A DNA stretch of 64,000 bases from Streptomyces venezuelae. GTDB lineage: Bacteria; Actinomycetota; Actinomycetes; Streptomycetales; Streptomycetaceae. Where the stretch lies: assembly GCF_008642335.1 (NCBI RefSeq), contig NZ_CP029191.1:6076001-6140000 (forward strand), given 5' to 3'. The notes under the pieces are model-generated. The model was not told the DNA's origin and made no database searches. It saw nothing but the letters and a program-made list of their open reading frames with translations. Shown here piece after piece: positions 49,812 to 59,500 of this stretch. The translations under genes were made by a program, and so were the position numbers. Each line of letters opens with the position of its first letter. Positions within the stretch are counted from its first letter, which is position 1.

Positions 49812-49973
49812 CGACCACCCGCCGCCTTCCGGAACGGGGCTGCGCGCAACTCCCCGCAGGGCGTCCGTTTCTTTCCGATAAGGCGTCAATTGCGGCGGGG
49901 TAAGCGATCACCCTTTCGTGTGCTTTTCACCAAAGACCTCAAGGGAGTTGGAGGCAGCGCCGACAACTGATCC

Positions 49974-50861
49974 GTGAGTACCCTTGCGCACACCATGATG
50001 ACCACCGCCCGCTCCGCCGACTCCGGTCTCGCCGGCCCGGGCGACCTCGACCGATACCCGTACGCGGAGTCCGCCGTCGGCGACCGCGTCGCACCTCCCG
50101 TCTGGGACGGCCCCGACCAGGACCTGGGGCGCGTGGGCCGGCGCGCCGCCGGAAGCCGCGGCCGCGGGCTGCACGGCCAACTCGTCCAGCAGCTCGGCCA
50201 GATGATCGTCTCCGGTGACCTCGGCGCCGACCGCCCGCTCGTCCCCGAAGAGATCGGCCAGCGCTTCGAGGTCTCCCGCACCGTCGTGCGCGAGTCCCTG
50301 CGCGTGCTCGAGGCCAAGGGCCTGGTCAGCGCCCGGCCCAACGTCGGCACGCGCGTGCGCCCCGTCAGCGACTGGAACCTGCTCGACCCGGACATCATCG
50401 AGTGGCGCGCCTTCGGGCCGCAGCGCGACGACCAGCGCCGGGAGCTCGGCGAGCTGCGCTGGATGATCGAGCCCCTCGCCGCGCGCCTCGCCGCCGGACA
50501 CGGCCGCGAGGAGGTGCAGCAGCGCCTCGCCGACATGGTCGAGATCATGGGGCACGCGCTGGGTCAGGGTGACGTGATCACCTTCTCCCGCGCGGACGCC
50601 GAGTTCCACTCGCTGCTCATCCAGGTCGCGGGCAACCGCATGCTGGAGCACCTCTCGGGCATCGTCTCGGCCGCCCTGCAGGTCTCCGGCGGCCCGATCA
50701 CCGGCTGTGACCGTCCCAGCGAGGCCTCGCTCGTGCACCACTCCCGTGTCGTCGACGCCCTCGCCGCCGGCGACGGATCCGGCGCGGAGGCCGCCATGCG
50801 GCAGCTGCTCACCGTCCACCCCGAGGTGGAGCGCGTCGTGCCCGCCCCGCGCGAGCACTGA
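49974..50861 (+). CDS. GntR family transcriptional regulator, FadR subfamily
   Basis: A 295-residue regulator. About 65 N-terminal residues look disordered, then a winged helix with LVPEEIGQRFEVSRTVVRESLRVLEAKGLV (read in parts) at about 90-125. A C-terminal FCD all-helical ligand domain contains EFHSLLIQVAGN and VHHSRVVDAL. FadR-type regulators respond to small carboxylates. GTG 49974 is chosen; an ATG at 49995 is also possible, and neither has a strong ribosome site. It lies between the fused ABC gene and hrdB. Its target is unknown. Confidence 0.9.
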   Translation: MSTLAHTMMTTARSADSGLAGPGDLDRYPYAESAVGDRVAPPVWDGPDQDLGRVGRRAAGSRGRGLHGQLVQQLGQMIVSGDLGADRPLVPEEIGQRFEVSRTVVRESLRVLEAKGLVSARPNVGTRVRPVSDWNLLDPDIIEWRAFGPQRDDQRRELGELRWMIEPLAARLAAGHGREEVQQRLADMVEIMGHALGQGDVITFSRADAEFHSLLIQVAGNRMLEHLSGIVSAALQVSGGPITGCDRPSEASLVHHSRVVDALAAGDGSGAEAAMRQLLTVHPEVERVVPAPREH

Positions 50862-50965
50862 CCGCGCCTCCACGTAGGCGCCGCGGCCGTGCGCGTGCCC
50901 CGCGCCGGCGCTGAGTCGTCGCGTACGTCACTCCGTGCCCGTCGGCGACTCCGCCGTCGCCCCCT

Positions 50966-51020
50966 GTGTCGCCGGACCCGCCACGAGCTCCTCGGAGAGC
51001 ACGGGGGAGTCCGGCGACAC
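50966..51020 (+). terminator. Large hairpin downstream of the GntR gene
   Basis: GTGTCGCCGGAC and GTCCGGCGACAC are perfect 12-bp arms separated by 31 bases that can form a smaller internal stem. It lies about 100 bp after the GntR stop and before the hrdB promoter region. Confidence 0.6.
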
Positions 51021-51110
51021 GAATGTGGGGGGTTTCTTCGCGGGGCATCGGGGGATCATTCGTGCATGCGTATAGGCCGCTTCTGACCGCATCTGGATGC
51101 TTTTGTGCGC

Positions 51111-51140
51111 TTACGGGGTGTGACTCGGGCCACGTAGATT
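51111..51140 (+). promoter_or_regulatory. Possible HrdB-type promoter of hrdB
   Basis: TTACGG and TAGATT are separated by 18 bases, a loose sigma-70-like match about 200 bp before hrdB. A GGAAT at 51195-51199 resembles a SigR -35 element; its -10 partner 18 bases later reads GCT rather than the expected GTT. Both are tentative. Confidence 0.3.
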
Positions 51141-51337
51141 GGGCGTAACGCTCCAAGGAACAGCGCGATGACCTAAGAGGTGATAGCCGAGGAAGGAATA
51201 CAGCGGTCGTTCGCGACGCTGTGCAGCTCCCCGGCCCCGCCCGCGCCGTCGGCCCAAATCCCTAGCCGCCGGTCGTCGGCTCCGGTCCACAATGGACGGG
51301 GCCGGAAGCCGTTTTCCAACGTTCCGAGAGGTTGTTC

Positions 51338-52876
51338 GTGTCGGCCAGCACATCCCGTACGCTCCCGCCGGAGATCGCCGAATCCGTCTCTGTCATGGCG
51401 CTCATCGAGCGGGGAAAGGCTGATGGGCAGATCGCCGGCGATGACGTGCGTCGTGCCTTCGAAGCTGACCAGATTCCGGCCACTCAGTGGAAGAACGTTC
51501 TGCGCAGCCTCAACCAGATCCTCGAGGAAGAGGGTGTGACGCTGATGGTCAGTGCCGCGGAGCCGAAACGCCCCCGCAAGAGCGTCGCAGCGAAGAGCCC
51601 GGCCAAGCGCACCGCGACCAGGACGGTCGCGGCCAAGGCCACCACGGCGAAGCCCACCGCCACCGCCGCCACTGAGGCGCCGACCGCGGACGGCACCGCC
51701 GAGGACGCGCCCGCGAAGAAGGTCGCAGCCAAGAAGACGACGGCCAAGAAGGCCGTCGCCAAGAAGACCACCGCCAAGAAGACGGCGGCCAAGAAGACCA
51801 CCTCCAAGAAGGACGCCGACGAGCTCCTCGACGAAGAGGTCACCGAGGAGGCACCCGCCGCCGGCAAGCCCGGCGAGGGCGAGCCCGCCGAGGAAGGCGC
51901 CCAGGGCTTCGTCCTCTCGGACGAGGACGAGGACGACGCGCCCGCCCAGCAGGTCGCCGCGGCCGGCGCCACCGCCGACCCGGTCAAGGACTACCTGAAG
52001 CAGATCGGCAAGGTCCCCCTCCTCAACGCCGAGCAGGAGGTCGAGCTCGCCAAGCGCATCGAGGCCGGTCTGTTCGCCGAGGACAAGCTGGCCAACGCCG
52101 ACAAGCTCGCCCCGAAGCTCAAGCGCGAGCTGGAGATCATCGCCGAGGACGGGCGCCGCGCCAAGAACCACCTCCTCGAGGCCAACCTCCGCCTGGTGGT
52201 CTCCCTGGCCAAGCGCTACACCGGCCGCGGCATGCTCTTCCTGGACCTCATCCAGGAGGGCAACCTCGGTCTGATCCGCGCGGTCGAGAAGTTCGACTAC
52301 ACCAAGGGCTACAAGTTCTCCACGTACGCCACCTGGTGGATCCGTCAGGCGATCACCCGCGCCATGGCCGACCAGGCCCGCACCATCCGTATCCCGGTGC
52401 ACATGGTCGAGGTCATCAACAAGCTGGCCCGTGTCCAGCGCCAGATGCTCCAGGACCTGGGTCGCGAGCCCACGCCGGAGGAGCTGGCCAAGGAACTCGA
52501 CATGACCCCCGAGAAGGTCATCGAGGTCCAGAAGTACGGCCGTGAGCCGATCTCCCTCCACACCCCCCTGGGTGAGGACGGCGACAGCGAGTTCGGTGAC
52601 CTCATCGAGGACTCCGAAGCGGTCGTGCCGGCCGACGCGGTCAGCTTCACGCTCCTGCAGGAGCAGCTGCACTCCGTCCTGGACACCCTGTCCGAGCGTG
52701 AGGCGGGCGTGGTCTCCATGCGCTTCGGCCTCACGGACGGCCAGCCCAAGACCCTCGACGAGATCGGCAAGGTCTACGGAGTGACGCGCGAGCGCATCCG
52801 TCAGATCGAGTCGAAGACGATGTCGAAGCTGCGTCACCCGTCGCGCTCGCAGGTCCTGCGCGACTACCTCGACTAG
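51338..52876 (+). CDS. hrdB: Principal RNA polymerase sigma factor HrdB
   Basis: A 512-residue essential sigma-70. Residues 1-70 are the conserved HrdB N-terminal domain, followed by a Lys/Ala-rich stretch with AKKTTAKK repeats (about 115-165) and an acidic stretch. Region 1.2 starts at [11 protein letters not shown]. Region 2 includes [14 protein letters not shown]. Region 4 ends with [23 protein letters not shown] 51338 gives the known HrdB start [12 protein letters not shown] and has GAGAGG six bases upstream. It is a strong anchor for the Streptomyces assignment. Confidence 0.98.
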   Translation: MSASTSRTLPPEIAESVSVMALIERGKADGQIAGDDVRRAFEADQIPATQWKNVLRSLNQILEEEGVTLMVSAAEPKRPRKSVAAKSPAKRTATRTVAAKATTAKPTATAATEAPTADGTAEDAPAKKVAAKKTTAKKAVAKKTTAKKTAAKKTTSKKDADELLDEEVTEEAPAAGKPGEGEPAEEGAQGFVLSDEDEDDAPAQQVAAAGATADPVKDYLKQIGKVPLLNAEQEVELAKRIEAGLFAEDKLANADKLAPKLKRELEIIAEDGRRAKNHLLEANLRLVVSLAKRYTGRGMLFLDLIQEGNLGLIRAVEKFDYTKGYKFSTYATWWIRQAITRAMADQARTIRIPVHMVEVINKLARVQRQMLQDLGREPTPEELAKELDMTPEKVIEVQKYGREPISLHTPLGEDGDSEFGDLIEDSEAVVPADAVSFTLLQEQLHSVLDTLSEREAGVVSMRFGLTDGQPKTLDEIGKVYGVTRERIRQIESKTMSKLRHPSRSQVLRDYLD

Positions 52877-52903
52877 GCACAGGCCGGTCACCCGAAGGCT
52901 CCA

Positions 52904-52946
52904 CGAAAGGCCCGAAGCCCGCGACAAGCGGACTTCGGGCCTTTCG
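52904..52946 (+). terminator. hrdB terminator
   Basis: Perfect 14-bp arms, CGAAAGGCCCGAAG and CTTCGGGCCTTTCG, flank a loop that itself contains CCGC-GCGG. It lies 28 bp after the hrdB stop and is the clearest intrinsic terminator in the window. Confidence 0.9.
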
Positions 52947-53020
52947 CCTGCGCGGGTGCGGGGTGAGCGATACTGCATGACTCTGGGGTACGCAATGGCA
53001 ACCCAGAGTGAGGAGATCGC

Positions 53021-53851
53021 ATGCGTCGTCCCTTCGCCCGAGCGTGGACGGGGGTGCTGGCTCTGGCGGCCACTACCGTCGCCCTGCCCCTGGCCGTCCC
53101 GGCCCCCGCGTCGGCCGACAGCGTGGTCGTCGGAGGCCATCCGGTGGACGTGTCCGACAGTCCATGGGTGGTCGCCGTGTCCAGCCGTGCCCGGTTCGGC
53201 AGCTCACGAGCAGGCCAGTTCTGCGGCGGCGTGATCACCGGGCGCTCCACGGTCCTGACCGCGGCCCACTGCGTGAGCAAGGACGTGCTGGGGGTGCCGC
53301 TGAAAGAAGTGACGGACCTGAAGGTCCTCGTCGGCCGCGGGGACCTGCGGTCCTCCGAGGGGGACGAGGTGTCCGTACGCGAGGTCCGGGTCAACCCGGA
53401 GTACGACGCGCACACGAACTCCGGCGACGTGGCGGCCCTGACCCTCGCCGAGCCCCTTCCGGAGGGGCGCACCATCCGGATGGCGGGGCCCGGCGACCCC
53501 GCGTACCGGCCGGGCACGGGTGCCGCCGTATACGGCTGGGGGGACACCACCGGAGAGGGCGATTACGCCCGCTCGCTGCATTCGGCGCACGTCGAGGTGC
53601 TTGCCGACCAAGTGTGCGAGGAGGCGTACCCGGGCAGTGCCGAGGGGCGGTACATCGCCCGGACCATGCTCTGCGCCGGCGAGATGAAGGGGCGACGGGA
53701 CGCCTGTCAGGGCGACAGTGGCGGCCCGCTCGTCGCGCGCGGCCGTCTCATCGGGCTCGTGTCCTGGGGGAGCGGCTGCGGCCGTCCCGGGAGCCCTGGC
53801 GTCTATACGCGGATCTCGGACGTCACCAGGGTGCTGAGCGCCCGCGACTGA
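53021..53851 (+). CDS. Secreted trypsin-like serine protease (S1 family)
   Basis: A 276-residue preprotein. The signal peptide spans residues 1-32, with likely cleavage after APASA. The short remainder before VVGGHPVDV suggests a minimal propeptide. The catalytic triad is His83 (TAAHC), Asp136 (GDVAAL) and Ser233 (GDSGGP). Paired Cys residues fit the trypsin disulfides, and CAGEMKGRRDACQGDSGGP in parts gives Asp at the specificity-pocket base, which implies cleavage after Lys or Arg. GGAG lies upstream of the ATG. It is flanked by terminators, so it is monocistronic. Confidence 0.94.
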   Translation: MRRPFARAWTGVLALAATTVALPLAVPAPASADSVVVGGHPVDVSDSPWVVAVSSRARFGSSRAGQFCGGVITGRSTVLTAAHCVSKDVLGVPLKEVTDLKVLVGRGDLRSSEGDEVSVREVRVNPEYDAHTNSGDVAALTLAEPLPEGRTIRMAGPGDPAYRPGTGAAVYGWGDTTGEGDYARSLHSAHVEVLADQVCEEAYPGSAEGRYIARTMLCAGEMKGRRDACQGDSGGPLVARGRLIGLVSWGSGCGRPGSPGVYTRISDVTRVLSARD

Positions 53852-53929
53852 GCCGTCCCCGGCCGGTGACGGGTCGGCGGGCGGCTCAGAGGGGCCCAGA
53901 AGGGCTCTGGGTGCCTCTGTGACGAGAGC

Positions 53930-53966
53930 GGGCGGCCGTCCCTGCGGTTGGCAGGGGCGGCCGCCC
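53930..53966. terminator. Terminator between the protease gene and the convergent small gene
   Basis: A 16-bp stem (GGGCGGCCGTCCCTGC with GCAGGGGCGGCCGCCC, one G-U pair) encloses a five-base loop. A second, weaker nested hairpin with CAGAGG/CCTCTG arms lies at 53887-53919. Both suit the two converging transcripts. Confidence 0.8.
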
Positions 53967-54014
53967 GTTCGCCGGCCTGGTGCGCCGGAGCTGGCTCGTC
54001 GTGGATGCGAGGTG

Positions 54015-54245
54015 TCAGCGTTCCTCTTCGGTGACGCTTTCCGGAACGGCGGTCAGGCGCTCCGTCTCGTCCTGTATCTCAGCGGCGATCTTCTTGAGTT
54101 CCGGCTCGAACTTGCGGCCGTGGTGGGCGCAGAAGAGCAGTTCACCGCCGCTCAACAGGACGACGCGCAGGTATGCCTGGGCGCCGCAGCGGTCGCAGCG
54201 ATCAGCGGCCGTCAGGGGGCTCGCGGGGGTCAGAACAGTAGTCAC
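54015..54245 (-). CDS. Small conserved protein (DUF7455-like)
   Basis: A 76-residue protein with CDRCGAQAYLRV and FCAHHGRKF, a CxxC plus CxxH pattern that looks like a small zinc-ribbon. The Glu-rich C-terminal helix is charged. I associate it with a Streptomyces family of unknown function found beside parE. GTG 54245 has AGAGG five bases upstream. It is divergent from parE. Confidence 0.85.
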   Translation of the reverse strand: MTTVLTPASPLTAADRCDRCGAQAYLRVVLLSGGELLFCAHHGRKFEPELKKIAAEIQDETERLTAVPESVTEEER

Positions 54246-54686
54246 GTCGCCTCTTCTCTAGCTCGACGAGCTGTCGTACCAGGGTCAACATCCAACCAGG
54301 CCGAAAACGTTCCCGCTCGTGGCTTTTCCTCGAACTTTTCTTTCGAGGTGGCTGTCCGTTGCCGGTTGGCGGCGAATGTGCCGTATTGCGTCTCTTACGT
54401 GTCTTACGGTTTCGCGCTGTCTGTCAGGTCAGGTCGTCCCCGGCTGGGTTGCCGGTTGTTCATGAGGACGTGCCCGGAGCCTAAATGGTTCATGCCTCGA
54501 AGGGAACGTGACGTGCGCTTCACTCCATCGAGGGATCGAACGTGTATGCGAGTCTGGACTAGTCTGAGTTGAGACGAGGGTGGCGTGACAACGGCTCTAC
54601 CAGGCCTCGGTACCCTCTGACCGGTAACCGAAGCCGCGTCCTTACCCCAAAGGACCCCCCTTGAAATTCAGCGAGGAGCGAACCGC
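54246..54686. other. 441-bp divergent intergenic region before parE
   Basis: No gene is seen. The stretch should contain the promoters of the small zinc-ribbon-like gene and of parE. It is locally AT-richer than its surroundings (about 54300-54420). I could not assign a convincing -35/-10 pair. Confidence 0.45.
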
Positions 54687-56810
54687 GTGACCGCCGAGAC
54701 GTCCGTGCCGTCCACAGCGTTGCTGACAGGAGCAGACCGGGACGGTTCCAACTACACCGCGCGGCACCTCCTCGTCCTGGAGGGGCTCGAGGCCGTCCGC
54801 AAGCGTCCGGGCATGTACATCGGGTCGACGGACAGCCGCGGTCTGATGCACTGCCTCTGGGAGATCATCGACAACTCCGTCGACGAGGCCCTGGGCGGGT
54901 ACTGCGACCACATCGAGGTCATCCTCCACGACGACGCCTCCGTAGAGGTCCGGGACAACGGCCGAGGCATCCCGGTCGACGTCGAGCCCAAGACCGGCCT
55001 CTCCGGGGTCGAGGTCGTCATGACCAAACTCCACGCGGGCGGCAAGTTCGGCGGCGGCTCGTACGCCGCCTCGGGCGGCCTGCACGGCGTGGGCGCCTCC
55101 GTGGTGAACGCGCTCTCCGCGCGCCTCGACGTCGAGGTGGACCGCGCCGGGCACACCCACGCCATCAGCTTCCGCCGCGGTGTCCCCGGCGCCTTCGCCA
55201 AGCCGGGCCCCGAGGCGCCCTTCGACCCCTCGGCCAGGCTGAGCAAGGTCAAGAAGGTCCCCAAGGCCCGCAGCGGCACGCGCGTGCGCTACTGGGCGGA
55301 CCGCCAGATCTTCCTGAAGGACGCCAAGCTCTCGCTGGAGAACCTGCACCAGCGCGCCCGCCAGACCGCCTTCCTGGTCCCGGGCCTGACCATCGTCGTG
55401 CGCGACGAGCTCGGTCTCGGCGACGGCGGCTCGAAGGGCGAGGAATCCTTCCGCTTCGACGGCGGCATCAGCGAGTTCTGCGAGTACCTGGCGCAGGACA
55501 AGGCGGTCTGCGACGTCCTCCGGTTCTCCGGTCAGGGCACCTTCAAGGAGACCGTCCCCGTCCTGGACGAGCACGGCCAGATGACGCCCACCGAGGTCAC
55601 CCGTGAGCTGGGCGTGGACGTGGCCATGCGCTGGGGGACCGGGTACGACACGACGATCAAGTCCTTCGTCAACATCATCGCCACCCCCAAGGGCGGCACC
55701 CACGTCTCCGGCTTCGAGCGCTCCCTCACGAAGACGATGAACGAGGCCATGCGCACCCAGAAGGTGCTCCGCGTCGCCGAGGACGACATCGTCAAGGACG
55801 ACGCCCTGGAGGGCCTCACGGCGGTCGTCACGGTCCGTCTCGCCGAGCCGCAGTTCGAAGGCCAGACGAAGGAAGTGCTCGGCACCTCCGCGGCCAACCG
55901 CATCGTCGCGAACGTCATCGCCAAGGAACTCAAGGCGTTCCTGACCTCCACCAAGAGGGACGCGAAGGCTCAGGCCCGCGCGGTCATGGACAAGGCCGTC
56001 GCCGCCGCGCGCACCCGCATCGCGGCCCGCCAGCACAAGGACGCCCAGCGCCGGAAGACGGCCCTGGAGTCCTCGTCGCTGCCCGCGAAGCTCGCCGACT
56101 GCCGCAGCGACGACGTGGAGCGCAGTGAGCTCTTCATCGTCGAGGGCGACTCCGCGCTCGGCACCGCCAAGCTGGCCCGGAACTCCGAGTTCCAGGCGCT
56201 CCTGCCCATCCGCGGCAAGATTCTCAACGTTCAGAAGGCGTCCGTGACGGACATGCTGAAGAACGCCGAGTGCGGCGCGATCATTCAGGTCATAGGAGCC
56301 GGGTCGGGCCGGACCTTCGACATCGACGCGGCGCGCTACGGAAAGATCATCCTGCTCGTCGACGCCGACGTCGACGGCGCGCACATCCGGATCCTGCTGC
56401 TGACGCTGTTCCAGCGGTACATGCGGCCGATGGTCGAGGCGGGCCGGGTCTTCGCGGCGGTCCCGCCGCTGCACCGCATCGAGCTCAGCCAGCCGAAGAA
56501 GGGCCAGGACAAGTACATCTACACGTACTCGGACCGCGAGCTGCGCGAGACGCTTCTCGAACTGCAGCGCAAGAACATCCGGTACAAGGACTCCATCCAG
56601 CGCTACAAGGGCCTGGGCGAGATGGACGCCGACCAGCTGGCCGAGACGACGATGGACCCGCGCTTCCGGACCCTGCGCCGCATCAACATCTCCGACCTGG
56701 ACTCCGCCGAGCAGGTCTTCGATCTCCTGATGGGCAACGACGTCGCGCCGCGCAAGGAATTCATCACGAGCTCCGCGGCGACGCTGGACCGCTCGCGGAT
56801 CGACGCGTAA
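54687..56810 (+). CDS. parE: DNA topoisomerase IV subunit B (type IIA, GyrB-like)
   Basis: A 707-residue GHKL ATPase. Motifs in order are EIIDNSVDEALGG near residue 67, DNGRGIPVD near 91, and the ATP-lid GLHGVGASVVNAL near 130. The TOPRIM motifs are EGDSALG near 487 and DADVDGAH near 560. It decatenates replicated chromosomes together with ParC. Position next to hrdB and the protease, away from gyrB, fits ParE. GAGGAG lies eight bases before the GTG start. No parC gene is in the window. Confidence 0.94.
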   Translation: MTAETSVPSTALLTGADRDGSNYTARHLLVLEGLEAVRKRPGMYIGSTDSRGLMHCLWEIIDNSVDEALGGYCDHIEVILHDDASVEVRDNGRGIPVDVEPKTGLSGVEVVMTKLHAGGKFGGGSYAASGGLHGVGASVVNALSARLDVEVDRAGHTHAISFRRGVPGAFAKPGPEAPFDPSARLSKVKKVPKARSGTRVRYWADRQIFLKDAKLSLENLHQRARQTAFLVPGLTIVVRDELGLGDGGSKGEESFRFDGGISEFCEYLAQDKAVCDVLRFSGQGTFKETVPVLDEHGQMTPTEVTRELGVDVAMRWGTGYDTTIKSFVNIIATPKGGTHVSGFERSLTKTMNEAMRTQKVLRVAEDDIVKDDALEGLTAVVTVRLAEPQFEGQTKEVLGTSAANRIVANVIAKELKAFLTSTKRDAKAQARAVMDKAVAAARTRIAARQHKDAQRRKTALESSSLPAKLADCRSDDVERSELFIVEGDSALGTAKLARNSEFQALLPIRGKILNVQKASVTDMLKNAECGAIIQVIGAGSGRTFDIDAARYGKIILLVDADVDGAHIRILLLTLFQRYMRPMVEAGRVFAAVPPLHRIELSQPKKGQDKYIYTYSDRELRETLLELQRKNIRYKDSIQRYKGLGEMDADQLAETTMDPRFRTLRRINISDLDSAEQVFDLLMGNDVAPRKEFITSSAATLDRSRIDA

Positions 56811-56816
56811 CAATCC

Positions 56817-56840
56817 GCGCGCCCCGGTGCAGGGGCGCGC
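56817..56840 (+). terminator. parE terminator hairpin
   Basis: GCGCGCCCC-GGTGCA-GGGGCGCGC, a perfect 9-bp stem 6 bp after the parE stop. Confidence 0.8.
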
Positions 56841-56851
56841 GAGATACGGCA

Positions 56852-56891
56852 GGAGCCGTGCTCTCCACCCGCGGGTGGAGAGCACGGCTCC
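56852..56891. terminator. Perfect 40-bp palindrome after parE
   Basis: The 20-bp arms, each reading GGAGCCGTGCTCTCCACCCG from its own end, are fully complementary with no loop. It can form a long hairpin or cruciform. It follows a separate terminator by 11 bp. A strong terminator or insulator is likely. Confidence 0.75.
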
Positions 56892-57000
56892 ACCCGTGTT
56901 CAACCCCTGCGCCGATGCCGTGACCAGGCGGTTTCCGTAGCGTCGAAGGCGTCGGTCCTCCGCGGACCGGCCTCGTCCCGCTCGCCGTACGGAGGCTGAC

Positions 57001-57513
57001 ATGTCCGGGCTCACCAACGCACTGGTGATCTGCGCCGTCGTGGTGCTGGTGGTCGTCCGCCAGTTCAAGGCGCAGGAGATCGGCACGGACCGGCGCTGGT
57101 GGCTGATACCAGCCGTGCTGGTCTTCATGGCCGTGCGCGAACCCGACCTGATCGATCCCCAGCACCGTGCGACGTCCGTGACACTGCTGGCCGTCGAGCT
57201 GCTCGTCGGCCTGGCCATGGGCGCCGGCTGGGCGCGTACGTCCCATGTGTGGACCGAGCCCGACGGCACCGCGTGGAGCAAGGGCACCAAGGCCACCGCC
57301 GTGGTCTGGGCCGTCGGCATCGGACTGCGGGCGGGGCTCTTCGGCATCGGCTCGCTGCTGCATGTGCGCCAGGGCACCCCCGGTCTGATGCTGGCCCTCG
57401 CGGCCACGCTGCTGGTCCGCAGTGGTCTGCTCATACAGCGCGCCGGCACCCGACCCGCAGCGTACGGTATGGCCGACGCGGCGCCCGAGCCGATGCGGAA
57501 GGAACCCGTGTGA
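57001..57513 (+). CDS. DUF1453 family membrane protein
   Basis: A 170-residue integral membrane protein with about five hydrophobic helices; the first begins at residue 5. It resembles DUF1453 (CcdC-like) proteins. In Streptomyces it commonly precedes a two-component system, and here its stop overlaps the kinase start by GTGA. It may be a sensory or accessory membrane partner of the kinase; this is inference from context. Confidence 0.82.
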   Translation: MSGLTNALVICAVVVLVVVRQFKAQEIGTDRRWWLIPAVLVFMAVREPDLIDPQHRATSVTLLAVELLVGLAMGAGWARTSHVWTEPDGTAWSKGTKATAVVWAVGIGLRAGLFGIGSLLHVRQGTPGLMLALAATLLVRSGLLIQRAGTRPAAYGMADAAPEPMRKEPV

Positions 57514-58655
57514 GTGGGGACTGGTGGACGAGGTGGCCCTCCCGCGAGGCGCTCACCTGGGCGGGGATGAGCCTGGCCCGACTGTGGTTCGTCAGGGTCC
57601 TGCGCGTGGTGATCCTCGGCAGCCTGCTCTGGGACGCGTTCCACACGGAACGCGGTTGGCGGCTGGTCGCCGGGGTGGCGATCGTCCTGGCCGTCGCCGG
57701 GGTGGGATGGGCGTTCTTCCGGGTCTCGTTCGCCCACCGCCTCTGGCCGTCCCTGGCACTGATGTCACTGCTATGGGCCGCCGCGATCGCTGCCGAGTCC
57801 GGTGACTGGCAGGTGCTCGCCACGGTGCTGTGGTGCGGCTCGGCGATCTCCGCCCTGGAACGCCTCCCGATGGTCGCGGCGGCGCCTTGTGTGCTCCTGG
57901 CGATGACCGGATACGCCGCATACATAGGCGACAGCCCGCTCACCACGGCGCTCGTCGTCATCGGCCTGGCACTGGCCGGGTACACCCTGCGACTGGACGC
58001 GGAGGCGCGAGGCAGCGCCCTCCGGCTGCTCACACAGGAGCGCGCCGCGCGGGTCGCGGAGACGGAAGCGGCCGCCCTCGCCGAGCGGGCCCGCATCGCC
58101 CGCGAGATCCACGACGTGCTCGCGCACAGCCTCTCCGCCCAGCTCGTCCACCTGGAGGCCGCGCGGCTGCTGATCGAGGGCGACGCGTCCAAGGAGCAGG
58201 TTCTGGGCCGGGTGGTGGCGGCGCGGTCCATGGCCAGGGAGGGGCTCGCCGAGACGAGACAGGCGCTGTCCGCGCTGCGCGGGGAGATGACCCCGGTCGA
58301 GGACTTCCTGCGCGAGCTCGTCGCGGCGGACCGTGCGTCGGTCACCGTGACGGGGGACCGGCGCCCCCTGCCGGCCGAGGCGTCCCAGGCGGTGCGGAGG
58401 GTGGCGCAGGAAGCCCTGACGAACGTCCGCAAGCATGCGCCCGGCGCGCAGGTCGAGGTGTGCCTGCGGTACGAGAACGATCAAGTGAGGCTCGACGTCA
58501 GGGATTCGGGAGGGAAGTCGCCGGGTGAACTCGCCGCTTCCGGTGCCGGGTACGGTCTGCTCGGGATGCGCGAGCGCGCCGAGCTGCTGGGCGGATCCCT
58601 GGAGGCGGGACCGGGTGAGGAGGGCTTCGTGGTGACGCTGAGGGTGCCGGGATGA
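57510..58655 (+). CDS. Sensor histidine kinase, NarL/NarX type
   Basis: A 381-residue kinase. About five membrane helices (residues 15-150) have little extracytoplasmic sequence. The HisKA_3 dimerisation helix has AREIHDVLAHSLSAQLVHLE, whose His is the phosphorylation site near residue 204. The HATPase domain has QEALTNVRKHA and GYGLLGMRERAELLGG. GTG 57510 overlaps the DUF1453 stop and has GGAAGGA five bases upstream. The end overlaps the response regulator by ATGA, so three genes form one coupled operon. The stimulus is unknown; DesK/LiaS-like membrane stress sensing fits the topology. Confidence 0.92.
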   Translation: MSGDWWTRWPSREALTWAGMSLARLWFVRVLRVVILGSLLWDAFHTERGWRLVAGVAIVLAVAGVGWAFFRVSFAHRLWPSLALMSLLWAAAIAAESGDWQVLATVLWCGSAISALERLPMVAAAPCVLLAMTGYAAYIGDSPLTTALVVIGLALAGYTLRLDAEARGSALRLLTQERAARVAETEAAALAERARIAREIHDVLAHSLSAQLVHLEAARLLIEGDASKEQVLGRVVAARSMAREGLAETRQALSALRGEMTPVEDFLRELVAADRASVTVTGDRRPLPAEASQAVRRVAQEALTNVRKHAPGAQVEVCLRYENDQVRLDVRDSGGKSPGELAASGAGYGLLGMRERAELLGGSLEAGPGEEGFVVTLRVPG

Positions 58656-59389
58656 CGGGGGACGAAACCGCTGCGAAGGCGGCGGACGCCGGTCCGGCGG
58701 GGCCTGTCGAGAGCCGGGGTAAGCCACCCGCGCGGGTGATCGTGGTCGACGACCAGACCGTGGTGCGTGAGGGGATCGTGATGCTGCTGGGACTGCTGCC
58801 CGGCATCGAGGTGGTGGGCGCCGGAGCGGACGGCGAAGAGGCCGTGCGCCTGGTCGGCGAACTCGCTCCGGACGTCGTCCTGATGGACCTGCGGATGCCC
58901 CGGTGCGACGGCGCGGAGGCCACGCGACGTATCCGCGCCGAGTATCCGGGAACTCAGGTCGTCGTGCTCACGACCTACGCGGACGACGACTCGCTGTTCC
59001 CCGCGCTCAAAGCGGGGGCGCGCGGCTACCTCACGAAGGACGCGGGCGGGGACGAGATCGTGCGGGCCGTCGAGGACGTGCTCTCGGGGGACGCGGGACT
59101 CTCCCCTCGGATCCAGCGGCGGCTCCTCGAGCGGCTGTCGGAGCCGGACGACGCGCCGTCGGCGGCTCCGCCCGACGGCCTGACCGCGCGGGAGACCGAG
59201 GTGCTGGTCCTGATCGCCGAGGGAATGTCGAACCACGAGATCGCGCGGGCGCTGCACGTCTCCACCGCGACAGTGAAGACCCACATCAACAACCTCTTCG
59301 CGAAGGCATCCCTCAAGGACCGCGCGCAGGCCGTGCGTTACGCGTACCGACATGGGCTCATCAAGCTGGACAGAGGCTCCGGCATCTGA
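58652..59389 (+). CDS. Response regulator, NarL/FixJ family
   Basis: A 245-residue regulator. About 27 N-terminal residues precede the receiver, which has VVDDQTVVREG with the acidic pair, phospho-Asp in VVLMDLRMPR near residue 77, and the conserved Lys in YLTKDAGG. The C-terminal LuxR-type helix-turn-helix has LTARETEVLVLIAEGMSNHEIA and VSTATVKTHINNLF. It is the partner of the kinase it overlaps. Confidence 0.94.
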   Translation: MTGDETAAKAADAGPAGPVESRGKPPARVIVVDDQTVVREGIVMLLGLLPGIEVVGAGADGEEAVRLVGELAPDVVLMDLRMPRCDGAEATRRIRAEYPGTQVVVLTTYADDDSLFPALKAGARGYLTKDAGGDEIVRAVEDVLSGDAGLSPRIQRRLLERLSEPDDAPSAAPPDGLTARETEVLVLIAEGMSNHEIARALHVSTATVKTHINNLFAKASLKDRAQAVRYAYRHGLIKLDRGSGI

Positions 59390-59500
59390 CGTGGCTTCAC
59401 CTGATGGGGTGAAGAGCATTGAGAGGAGAGTCAGGGATCTTACCGTTCTGTCCATCCTTGGGCACGTGGCCGAACAGGGCTGCGGACTAAGGAGAGTTCG

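Larger units (their letters stand above)
50862..51337. other. 476-bp region with hairpin and hrdB promoters
   Basis: No gene is seen. The left part carries a strong inverted repeat, probably the terminator of the GntR gene. The right part holds possible hrdB promoters. Confidence 0.6.
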
